This document shows, piece after piece, positions 1 through 9,670 of a stretch of DNA of 64,000 nucleotides. The translations under genes were made by a program, and so were the position numbers. The stretch comes from Eledone cirrhosa (Eukaryota > Mollusca > Cephalopoda > Octopoda > Eledonidae). The stretch lies in assembly GCA_964016885.1 (NCBI GenBank), contig OZ024743.1:343094089-343158088 (forward strand), given 5' to 3'. Every line of letters begins with the position of its first letter. The first letter of the stretch is position 1. Under the pieces are notes generated by a model that ran no database searches, had not been told where the DNA came from, and worked only from the letters and a program-made list of their open reading frames with translations.

Positions 1-88
<88 letters not shown>

Positions 89-165
89 AAGAAGAAGAAG
101 AAGAAGAAGAAGAAGAAGAAGAAGAAGAAGAAGAAGAAGAAGAAGAAGAAGAAGAAGAAGAAGAA
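1..165. repeat. (TG)n then (AGA)n microsatellite
   Basis: An uninterrupted TG run to about position 86 passes directly into an AGA triplet run to 165. The window starts inside it, so its true length is not visible. Confidence 0.97.
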
Positions 166-194
166 ATTAAAAGGTGGTTAAAAAAGTTCCATAT

Positions 195-263
195 ATTTTA
201 TTATGCGCATTTCGAAAACATCATCATCCTGGGACAAAGATTTTCTTCTCATTAGATAAAATA
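195..263 (-). ncRNA. Hammerhead ribozyme remnant of a Penelope-like element end
   Basis: On the minus strand the order is stem I half TATTTTAT (263-256), CTAATGA (255-249), a stem II region, GAAA (213-210), the palindromic stem III ATGCGCAT, an A as cleavage nucleotide, and the stem I partner ATAAAATA (202-195). The layout matches the copies at 17.6 and 21.0 kb. The invariant CUGANGA box reads CTAATGA, so this copy is probably inactive. It abuts the CCTG/CGTG microsatellite on one side. Confidence 0.6.
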
Positions 264-275
264 AGGTAACATGAG

Positions 276-276
<1 letters not shown>

Positions 277-359
<83 letters not shown>

Positions 360-419
360 CGTGCGTGCGTGCGTGCGTACGTACGTGCGTGCGTGCGTGC
401 GTGCGTGCGTGCGTACGTG
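277..419. repeat. (CCTG)n / (CGTG)n microsatellite
   Basis: A CCTG tetranucleotide run (about 278-360) turns into a CGTG run (360-418) with two TACG interruptions. Open reading frames across it are low-complexity artefacts. Confidence 0.97.
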
Positions 420-479
420 TACACATATATACATGCATATATATATATATACATATAGGATGGATTTGTAGCAGTGGGT

Positions 480-715
480 AATGCCTTGGTGCAGATGCCA
501 CTGACTAGATTCCGAACTGCCGCAAAACCTCTACATAGTACTCTTTGTTGACTGTCTGGCCATGGGCGACATGGTGGATGTAGATGATCCTCTTGCTGTC
601 GAAGAATGGGATCATCATGAGCTTCCCAGTGGGCCTGCTTTGCCTGTTTTCTTGGTTCTTCAGACACAGAAACTCACGCGTCTTGCGATGCATGAGGCAA
701 TCATAGTGTTCCATC
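480..715 (-). pseudogene. Mariner-type transposase, C-terminal half (split relic)
   Basis: A minus-strand translation reads FFDSKRIIYIHHVAHGQTVN followed by KEYYVEVLRQF. This is the DD(D/E) catalytic-region pattern of mariner transposases, where FFD carries the second catalytic aspartate and GQTVN-x-EYY follows. The matching N-terminal half lies at 2280-2800 in the same orientation, with a LINE reverse transcriptase between the halves. The left side ends in microsatellite, so the terminal inverted repeat is not visible. Clearly non-functional. Confidence 0.65.
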
Positions 716-2200
716 GCGTTCGGTCATCAGCCAGTTACACAGCGTCCCGCCATTGTCTGTTTATCGCTCGCAGGTCCCTCTCAACTGTCTGGCGCCAGTT
801 CATTTTGGGTCGCCCTCTCCGTCTGCTTCCCTGCGGGCTCCATTTAAGTACTTGGTTCGCCAGTCTCTCCGAGGGAAGTCTCAAAGCGTGTCCAAACCAG
901 CCCAGGCGTCGCTTGCAGATGGTAGAAGAGACTAGCTGCTGGTTGGTGCGGTTCCTGACTTCCTTGTTTGTTACATGGTCACTCCATTTAATCCCCAGGA
1001 TCTTTCGCAGATATCTGGAATCGAATGCATCCAACTTCTTCTCTTGGCTGGTCTTAAGGTGCCATGTTTCACTTCCGTACAAGAGTTTGGACAGCACGTT
1101 GCTGTTGTAGAATCTCATCTTTGTTTTGGGGGTAAACTTCCTGCTCTTCCAGATCTTGTCAAGCTGGTTAAATACTGAAGCCTTTCCCATTCTACATTGC
1201 AGTTCACTGTCCTTGGTGCCCTCATTGTTAATGGGGCTTCCTAGGTAGGTGAAGTTGTCCACTATCTCCACCTCCCCCTGTTCAATGAAGACACTGGTTG
1301 GTGGTGGGTGTGTCCCAGATAACATGCTTTTGGTCTTCTTGGCACTGATATTGAGACCTAAGCTTCCTGCTTCGACATTGATATTGTTCACAATGATTTG
1401 CAGGTCAGCTGTACTCTCTGTAAGTGCAGCAATATCGTCCGCAAAGTCCAGGTCAGACAACTTTTGCTCTCCCACCCAAGATATACCCTGGTCTTTAGAC
1501 GCTCTTCTTAGTACCCAGTCAATGGTTATAGCAAAGATAATTGGAGAGAGCGAGCAACCTTGATCAGTAACCACCACAAACCAGTCACTGTAACCATCCT
1601 CTGTCCGTTGGAGTTTGCGTAAATCTGTTTGATTGCCGAAATGACTTTCTGGGGCAGACCATACTCATGCATGATGCTCCAGAGCGACGGTCGATGAATG
1701 CTATCGAATACTTTGGAGAAATCGATGAAGCTGATGGCGAGGGGCCTCTGGAATTCGTTGTACCTCTCAATGATGCGGCGTAGCGTAAAGATCTGCTCTG
1801 CACAGGAACGTTTTGGTCGGAACCCTGCCTGTTGTTCTCGCAGTTCCCGGTCTACCATGCCACGTATGCGGTTCAGGATCACCAGACAATAGACCTTCCC
1901 TGGTATGGAGAAAAGTGTCACTCCCCTCCAGTTGTCACAATCGGCAAGGTTGCCCTTCTTGGGGATACAGACAACCGCTCCGTTTCTCCAATCTTCTGGG
2001 ACTTCACCCGTGTTCCACACAAGATTACATAAGTGGCCCATCCACTTGACCATGCTTTCGCCTCCTGACTTCAGCAGTTCAGCAGAAATGCCATCCATAC
2101 CTGGTGACTTGTTATTCTTAAGGGTTTTGATGGCCATGCAGACTTCCTTCTCGGTGGGGTCATCAGTATTGATAGGTAACAAACTAGGTTCTTAGGTAGT
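660..2200 (-). pseudogene. Non-LTR (LINE) reverse transcriptase, 5'-truncated and frameshifted
   Basis: Two overlapping minus-strand frames (2182-1526 and 1577-735) make one reverse transcriptase broken by a frameshift near 1540-1575. N-terminal fingers: KNNKSPGMDGISAELLK, then IPKKGN..CDNWRGVTL. Motif A: FIDFSKVFDSIHR, aspartates present. Motif B: QGCSLSPIIFAI. Motif C: DFADDIAAL, giving the catalytic ADD. The C-terminal end has the LINE-type GSETW, LGWFGHALRLP and RRGRPKMNW motifs. The endonuclease domain is missing, as expected of 5' truncation. I place it near the RTE-like or related groups without certainty. It sits between the two halves of a mariner transposase, so it apparently inserted into that older element. 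Confidence 0.85.
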
Positions 2201-2279
2201 CAGGATGTTTCCATTGGGCACTTGGTCTTTTGGTCTCTGGATCATAACTGTAGACCCAGCTCTTGTCAGAGACTCAAGA

Positions 2280-2800
2280 ACTCTTGGATTCGAAGGGATC
2301 CACTCGTTCATCTTCCTGCTGGCATCAACGCACCTCTGCCTTTGATCTTGAGAACAAACTTTTCACAAACTTTGCGCATATTCAAATCGTAATGAATAAC
2401 TCTGTGCACAGTGCCCTCACCGACTACAAATTGTTTAGCAATTTTCAGAAGAGATACACGGCGGTCCTCGTCCAGAAATGTTGGCGTTCTGATGTCTCTC
2501 TCCCTGTCACAACTCTCGTTGTCTCATCTGCTCCCTGTCCTCCTGGAAATTCCTGTGACAGCATAAAGGTGTCACCCGGCTCATGAACGTTAATCCGTAA
2601 GCAGTCTTAACCATTTCCTAAGTTTCTATAGCATTCTTGCCGAGCTCGACACAAAACTTTATTGCATATCGAGCCTCCAGGCTGTTTTCACGTCCGACTG
2701 TATTGGGGAACCAGTCAACTGTGACAAGACGCGTACGGCGGGTAGTGTTTAAAGTGCTGTAGTGGCCCGAACCTTCAACCTGGAAAAGACGATTTGGCAT
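2280..2800 (-). pseudogene. Mariner-type transposase, N-terminal half (split relic)
   Basis: Minus-strand translation gives ARYAIKFCVELGKNAIET (first helix-turn-helix), then after several stops LKIAKQFVVGEGTVHRVIHY and DLNMRKVCEKFV (second helix-turn-helix and linker). These are typical of mariner transposases. At least four in-frame stops are present. The catalytic half continues at 480-715 beyond the inserted LINE. Confidence 0.65.
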
Positions 2801-3048
2801 TTTAGCTTAGTATAACCATATCGAGGATGTATTGAGAAACAATTACGTAGGTCAATTAAAAGTACCTCAAAAGAAAAAGTCTGAAAACATATTGAATATA
2901 TATATATATAAAGAAAGAGGGAGGGGGGAATAAGAATTGCAACTTTGGTACACTTTATTTCATATTACAATAGTTTCTATATCGCTCAACTCGGGTTTGA
3001 TCATGTGATTGGATCCCGACTCTTAATCGACATTTCTTCAGATATCCA

Positions 3049-3051
<3 letters not shown>

Positions 3052-3083
<32 letters not shown>
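3052..3083. repeat. (TA)n microsatellite
   Basis: A pure TA run just upstream of the 3.3-kb foldback. Confidence 0.95.
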
Positions 3084-3084
<1 letters not shown>

Positions 3085-3261
3085 GGGGTAACAGATTATT
3101 GTTATAGGTAGTCCACTTAGGTGTAGTCCAGTTATGGTACTCCTCCGAGTAGTGGATGATATCAACGCTTGGCTAAGTTTGACTCAACAAGGCGTTTCCA
3201 TAGTGATGTTGCGAGTACGCTGTAATTTCTATGTTGTAAACACTTGGAGTAATGATAAATC

Positions 3262-3544
3262 AGGAAAGAAGAGTGACACGGTTTGCTATACAAAAAAGGT
3301 TTTTAACCTCATTGCTGACAATTGTTTCTCTGAACTGGTAGGTCTAGAGATCGCTACCCGCTTGTTTTCACGTTATTCGATCACTAATACAAAGTTATAA
3401 CCAGTCAATTCATCGGAGCTTGTGAGAATGAAAGGAATATACAGGCACGGCTAACGATCTCTAGACCTACCAGTTCAGAGAAACAATTGTCAGCAATGAG
3501 ATTAAAAACCTTTTTTGTATAGCAAACCGTGTCACTCTTCTTTC

Positions 3545-3546
<2 letters not shown>
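3262..3546. mobile_element. Foldback element, 92-bp inverted repeats
   Basis: Positions 3262-3353 and 3455-3546 are reverse complements with about 101 bp between them. Every pair I tested keeps a constant coordinate sum of 6808, so there is no net indel. A (TA)n run (3548-3577) begins two bases after the right arm. No coding capacity. Probably a non-autonomous foldback or an element end joined to its inverted copy. Confidence 0.85.

Positions 3547-3547
<1 letters not shown>

Positions 3548-3577
<30 letters not shown>
3548..3577. repeat. (TA)n microsatellite
   Basis: A TA run abutting the right arm of the foldback. Confidence 0.95.
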
Positions 3578-3580
<3 letters not shown>

Positions 3581-4900
3581 CAATCGAAGAGAGAGAAAAG
3601 TGAAGAATTTAAAAAATGTTGTATGAATGAGGCGGGTTCAAATTCGACAACTACGTCCCTCCAACAAGATGGTGAAAACAGCCAGTGATACCCGTTACAT
3701 CAGTCATTCCACGCACAAAAAGGAAACGGGTATTCAATGTCTGTTTACAAATACAAATGATATTTTCTCTGATGTCTATCATTAAATTTCCGTCGGTGTC
3801 GACCGTCTCCCTCACAATACTCCGAGGAAACGCCCTCTCTATTCTGTCCGCCGGGGCCGCAGGGCGACCAGCGAGTGGGGCCCCATTTGCTTATAATAGT
3901 GATAGACGGGGGGAGCGGGATAGATGGAGGCAGTGACTGTGGGAGTTTGGTTCCATTGTGTTAGGAACTTGTGTATATGTATATGTTTATTTACCACATC
4001 GCATTAGGACAATTAAACACTTGTAATTCACATGGAATAAAAAAAAGTATTCAGTTATCCTATCAACTGAACTACCGACTCGTTGAATTAGCATTTAAAT
4101 GGTTGAGTAAAGGAAATGTTTAACCATTCTACCATGCTATGTACAATTGTTTGAATACACGCGTTAAATAAAGAAACAGATATGAGAGAACTAAACAAAA
4201 CAGACAATACTTAGAATAAACTACAACACACACACAAATGAAAGTAAAGGTTACTAAGGAATATTATAGATACATTAAAAATACACTAATACAAAAAATA
4301 AAGTGATAGGCATCAAATACCTTAGCTGTTCCAGTAATAGGCAGTAATAAGTTATAGTTATAATATTTTATAATACAATAGACTAGACAAAAAATAATAT
4401 AGCTACAAATTGATGCAAAAGCTGGTGTCTGTTTTCAAGGAACACTACAAATATATAACAGCGGCTACGATAAACACGAAAGAAAATTAACAACAGAAGC
4501 TATGAATAAGCTAAAATCTAAATTCAAAAGGGCATTACAAAATGTCATGCTAAGGTGTTTGCAAGAAATAATCTATATAGCCAATACTTGGCAATATTCT
4601 ACAGTTGTATTTGGGTAAAGACAGACTTCGGCAATGGCTGAGACTCGCATGACACAGAGTTGAGACTGAAAGACGTTTGACGACGGTACAGAGTGAAATC
4701 TAACAAGAAACTTATAATGAATCAGAACCGAACAATTAATTATGTTGTTTCTGACTGCTCAGTTTTAGTTGAGAAAGATTGCAACTAAAGCCATGTCAGA
4801 AATCCTACAATCTAAAACAATCTCCACAGCATTGGCTGCTTTGGGAATTATAGTTTCTAATTTAGGTAGAAGGTCAACAATTCGAGAAGAGTGGAATGTT
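3578..4900. other. Intergenic, no recognisable feature
   Basis: AT-rich sequence with no long open frame, tRNA-like sequence or clear repeat. A short GC-rich patch lies at 3840-3920. Confidence 0.5.
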
Positions 4901-4903
4901 GAT

Positions 4904-5058
4904 CGTATTGACCCTAGTACTTGACTGAAATTTTATTTTACCGATCTCGGAAAGATGTAAAGCAAAGTTGACCTCGGCGAGATTCGAACTCAGAACGTAA
5001 AGTACCAGAAGAAATGTCGTAATGTATTTTGTCTGAGGCTCTAACGAATCTGCAAAGC
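4904..5058 (-). mobile_element. Diverged tRNA-derived SINE
   Basis: Antisense copy with ttattttaccgatctcggaa, the body caaagttgacctcggcgag, and the B-box complement attcgaactcag. Strongly diverged from the copies at 5.5 and 8.5 kb. Confidence 0.6.
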
Positions 5059-5514
5059 GTGCTTTGGAAATAATAATAAAAAATATGATACATGACCAAT
5101 ACTGGGGGCGGGTGATCACACAATGAAAAATCACAGGACTCAAAAGAGAGACTGGAGATTTTTTTTATTGTGGATTAGAGGAAGATCAAAAAGCCTTCCC
5201 AACAAAACTATGAAATAAAACAGAATATATGGTTGTCTGGTTTTTCAGACTTAACCAAGAAATAATATATCTACATGCATGAAAAGGCTGGGGCGCTCAT
5301 ATACTGGAAGTTATGCTAGCTTTATGAAATACCAACAGAAAAGAGGTGGTATAAACATTCACCAGAATAGGTTTCAGAGGATAACACAGCGGCCATACTT
5401 TGGAATATGGCAATTCTCATTCACATGAAGATCAAGGTTAATCTGCCGAGCACTGTTGTCAAAGGTCACCGGGAAAGGAAGTGCCTTCTAATTGACGTGT
5501 CAGTCAAAACAGAT

Positions 5515-5645
5515 AATAATTGTTTATACTTTTGGCACAAGGCCAGCAATTACTCCAGTGTATTACTGGTACTTTATTTTATCGATCCTGTAAGGTTGAA
5601 AGGTAAAGTTAACTTCGGCGGGATTTGAACTCAGATCATAAAGGG
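5515..5645 (-). mobile_element. tRNA-derived SINE, head truncated
   Basis: Antisense: ggcacaaggccagcaatt, then ttattttatcgatcctgtaa, then cttcggcgggatttgaactc (B-box complement). The tRNA 5' half is missing. Followed by a 30-base poly-A tract at 5731-5760. Confidence 0.85.
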
Positions 5646-5729
5646 TTATCTCTAAAAATAAATAAAAAATTAAAAAATTGACTAAATATAAAGGATCTTC
5701 AAATCGAGATAGCCAGAATGTGGCAGTAA

Positions 5730-5762
<33 letters not shown>

Positions 5763-5799
5763 AAAAAATCAACATCTTTAGCAATAAATTATTTTCAAA

Positions 5800-6560
5800 A
5801 TATTTTCAATATACCAAGACTTATAAATATACACAATATGCGTAAGCTAGCACTGCTGGGTACAGTGCGTCACATATTACATAGAGTAATGTCAGGGTAA
5901 TAGAAAACACAGAAACAAAACATAACACTGCATGTACCCAAGATTCATAGAGCTGCGCTCGCATGTACAGTGAAAGTACGCAATAAAAGTAAGATAGCTA
6001 AAGAAGAAGAACAAAAACAACAGCAGTAGCAGCATTGGTAGAACGTAATATGAGAATAAACACAATAAACACTCCAAAAGAAAAACAGGATGATGTAAAA
6101 ATGTAAAACAATATTGATAAGTGCAGAAAGAAAACTCAAAATATAATGAAATGAAAGGAAAATAAAGAAAACCACTTTACGTCTATCTGAATTGACGATG
6201 TCTCAGGAGGGAAAAAGTTTTCTTCAGTTTAAAATCAACAAATGTTTTTGTAACTGTTTCACAATAAGAAATATCATTGAGAACCTGTTTTGTTTTGTTG
6301 AACCTGTTTATCTCGAAATATAACTTATGGTTTAATCACTTAGGAGTGGATTGAACAATAATGGTTCATGTTGCCAAAACATAAATATTGACCTGATTAT
6401 TTAATAAGAATGTAGTCTACATTGACCTACCACCCGCGTGATGCATGTAGAATGCTGCATTAGATTTTTGCATATCAGCGGAGGAATTGTGTGTGTATGT
6501 GTTTACGCACACACATATACTATACACGAATGGTCTTTGTAATTGTTAAGATATGATATT
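5800..6560. other. Intergenic upstream of gene A
   Basis: AT-rich sequence with short A-rich stretches and no coding or repeat signature I recognise. It is the distal 5' flank of the chitin-binding gene at 6737. Confidence 0.4.
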
Positions 6561-6605
6561 GAACAGGCTGAGTCATCTGATTTTAGTCTACACCCAGATT
6601 GTATC

Positions 6606-6613
6606 TATAAAAG
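6606..6613 (+). promoter_or_regulatory. TATA box of chitin-binding gene A
   Basis: The octamer TATAAAAG lies 131 bp before the gene A start codon. A transcription start about 30 bp downstream (near 6636) would give a 5' leader of about 100 nt. Predicted from sequence only. Confidence 0.6.
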
Positions 6614-6736
6614 CGCCTTGCTTTTCACAGAGTTTCGTCAGAGCCACTTGAGTCACGACGGTTCTTCTCAAATTTATTATATAATTTGTCTTTCATTTCT
6701 TTCTACAAAGTTTTCAACAAAATCCACACTTGCAAT

Positions 6737-7013
6737 ATGTACAAGTATCTCGCAATACTTGCTCTCGTAGCAATAGTAGCATTGGGATACTCAGAGGCTA
6801 ACATATGCCAAAGTTACAAATCCAGCACTCTTGCAGTATACGTAAGGGACCAGCACAATTGCAGTGCCTATGATATTTGTTTCGGTGGTAGATCCTTGGG
6901 CAAAGTAGCTTGTCCAAGTGAGCTAGTCTTCTCCATTAATTTGAAGGTATGCGTCAGAAAAGGCCAGGAAAACGATGACTGCAACACAACTGAGACTCTT
7001 GGAGGTATTTATG
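6737..7013 (+). CDS. Secreted chitin-binding protein A, exon 1 (signal peptide + CBM14 domain 1)
   Basis: First coding exon of a predicted 156-aa secreted protein. Residues 1-21 (MYKYLAILALVAIVALGYSE) form a signal peptide. Six cysteines at residues 24, 42, 48, 59, 72 and 82 have the spacing of a CBM14 / peritrophin-A domain, which binds chitin outside the cell through three disulfides. The methionine chosen directly precedes the hydrophobic stretch and follows a TATA box at 6606. An upstream in-frame methionine (6686) lies in the presumed leader. The exon is 277 nt and ends before a strong donor (gtaagt) in phase 1. Exon 2 at 12757 completes the split codon as Asp. In cephalopods, CBM14 proteins occur in beak and other chitinous structures. 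That role here is inference. Confidence 0.88.
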
Positions 7014-8142
7014 GTAAGTCAATACTGATTGAACATCAATTTTTATTATCATCCTTAATACTACTATTAATAATAATACTATATAATCCATTATTTTATG
7101 TACGGAATAAGGAAAATTTGGTTTCTTCAGCAAATTTTAAAAAAGCTGGTATATCTGTGTTCAATGTACGCTTAATAGCGGTTTTGTTTCTTTATGTCCC
7201 GAAAGTTATCAAACATATATAGTGTATATGTGACATGGACAAAAATGCTATATACTTATTATAATATAAATAATTATCAATCAATATTTTTTATCTTTTC
7301 AGTATTACTACTACTTATGTTTGCTTTCATGATAAGGGTTGGCTCAAATGTATTAACCCGTACTATGACTTTTTAGTTATTTTGGTTTGGTTCCTCAATT
7401 ATTCCGAGTTAAAACTTTGCCAGGTTTAACTTTTCCATAATTTCAGAAATTAATAAGTTCCAGTAATATATTTGATACCATTCAGTAAACCACAATAGAC
7501 CACTATTCAGTTGACTACTTTTCGTGTCATTACGATAGTCTCTTGTACTTTAATGAAACAAGCCATTACGTATTGAACTATTTCACATTCTTTTTTTGGT
7601 TTCGTATGGAGATGCCATATACCTAATGCTTTACTGAATTTGATCTCTTTTTGCTGTTATGGTTGTATTTTTGTTAAATTATTATTGGTTTAGTCTGTAG
7701 AAATAACTATGGCCATGGCTTTTACAGTCTAAAGATCGGTGAGATGAATACGATCAACTATTAAACAGTGGCATGTCAACAGAGGGATAGGCTCCGACAG
7801 GCTTAAAATGTCCAAGAAACGCCGTATGTCAATACGGTGCCCCTACGGCTCTATCGGGAGTTACGGGACCATACATACATGTCAACAGCAGCAAGAAAAA
7901 TTACTGAGAAACGACGGGGCATAACGGTTAGTACAATGGACAGAATATGGTTGCCGAGAGGGGAGGGGATACCTGAGTATAACAAAACGAGCCAGTACAG
8001 AGGAGCAAAAGGGCAGATTGAGTAGACCAAAGGTTATCAGCCGTCCAGAGATCAAATCTCGCCAACGCCAATGAATTTTTAACAATGTTATTCAGTACTT
8101 TATTTTTTTTTTTTTTTTGTGCCAGAAAAAGAAACTAATATC

Positions 8143-8345
8143 TAAACAGAATATCTAAACAGAATAATATCTAAACAGAATAACATCTAAACAGAATAAC
8201 ATCTAAACAGAATAACATCTAAACAGAATAACATCTAAACAGAATAACATCTAAACAGAATAACATCTAAACAGAATAACATCTAAACAGAATAACATCT
8301 AAACAGAATAACATCTAGACAGAATAATATCTAGACAGAATAAAA
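8143..8345. repeat. 16-bp minisatellite (about 12 units)
   Basis: Tandem units of AACATCTAAACAGAAT with very few substitutions. The last units change to ctagacagaat and run straight into the left inverted repeat that begins with cagaataaaatag at 8336. Confidence 0.95.
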
Positions 8346-9670
8346 TAGGATCGTTTCAAAATAATTCTCTCAAATTAGAAATGTCATTTGTTAAAAGTAA
8401 AGGTAAAGTATAAAATCTGAAACAAAAAGAAACTAGCTTCTTTCGGTTTCAGATGTTATACTCATGTAGCTTGTAGTGTCGAAGGGTTATTAAATAGAAA
8501 ATTCTTTATTAAAAAATTTTAATTAAATTGTATGTTTTTTATAACAATAAAATTGTTCCTACTTTTGGCACAAGGCCAGCAATAATCCAGTGCATTACTG
8601 GTACTTTATTTTATCGACCCCCCCCCCCCCCCCCCCCCGTAAGGATGAAAGGCAAAGTTAGCCTCGGCGGATTTTGAACTTGGTCCGTAAAGGGACGTAG
8701 CTCTATGCTGGAAAGCATGGCGTCCGACCCTCTACCGATACTGCCAATCCAAAAGTGAGGGGAGGGGGCGTCAGACTCTACACTCCAGCGAAAGTATTGC
8801 CACTCTCTGACACACACGCTGCATTAGCCTCTCTTTCCCCCCCCCCTCCCGAGGGATGTTTCTTTGGGGTGGGATGCACTCCTCCCAATTTTGCAGAGGA
8901 AAACGGCAGTTCGGGGACCAAAACACCAGAGGTTTCGACAGTGACACACAAAAAGGAAGCAGTTGATCAAGTCCCAGTGTTCGGATATCTTTAGTGTGGT
9001 TATTATGGTTGAAATAAAAATCCAGCCAATCACTTCACGAAGCATCTTGAGCTGCACCACATATACAATCCTTCCTTTGCGATAACGTATGTGATTTAGG
9101 AAGACCGTAACTAGACTGGCATAATTTTGGAAGAAATAAGATACTTATTACCCATCAATTTATTTGGATAGATTGTTCACTGTTGACACGAAAAATGATA
9201 GAAAAATCTTAACCTACTATCTGTACCTCCATGTCTTGTGAACTATTTCTAATCAAAATCAAACTTGTCTAATGAAAGTCTCGTCCACTAAGTAATCAAG
9301 TATAAAATCCCTTATTAGTGTTTGCTAACATTTAGCTCGGTTAACTTCTGAGGTAAAGCTCACTTTCAACATGTTTAACCCGCCTCATTGATATTTTTAA
9401 CCTACGTTTCCTTTGTCTTGTTATAAATTCTAACCAGCAAGAGTTTTTTGTACCTTTCTAAAGAAAGCTATGTCTTTTCTGCGTTACTATTGATATGAGT
9501 ACCAGCAGCAGCTGGAAGGGAGTAACCTTGTGACAGACGGACGTCTTATACTCTGTCACATGAAACCAGGGTAAGATTTGATCTGATGAGCCCCTTGTCT
9601 CAAGAAAGATTTTAACAAATGACACTTCTAATTTGAGAGAATTATTTTGAAACGATCCTATTTTATTCTG
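8336..9670. mobile_element. Element with 61-bp terminal inverted repeats
   Basis: Positions 8336-8396 and 9610-9670 are reverse complements (coordinate sum 18006 throughout, one substitution seen). The 1.2-kb interior has no transposase and contains an inserted antisense SINE. No clear target-site duplication is visible because the left edge merges with the minisatellite. Likely a non-autonomous DNA element or foldback. Confidence 0.65.
8550..8751 (-). mobile_element. tRNA-derived SINE, full length, with internal poly-C
   Basis: Antisense copy from the tail (ttttggcacaaggccagc) to the tRNA head (ctaccgatactgccaatcc). The usual tatcgaccccgtaagg block has expanded to about 20 consecutive C residues (8619-8638). 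Confidence 0.92.

Noticed and set aside
6686..6736. Upstream in-frame ATG for gene A
   Set aside because: It would put 17 extra residues before the signal peptide. The ATG at 6737 directly precedes the hydrophobic core and gives the same 277-nt exon as gene B.
8143..8345. Regular short repeats that could suggest a CRISPR array
   Set aside because: Units are contiguous 16-mers with no unique spacers, in an evidently eukaryotic context. It is a minisatellite.
9595..9640. ctgatgagccccttgtctca then agaaag as a hammerhead
   Set aside because: Stem II does not close next to the core and no stem I partner is present.
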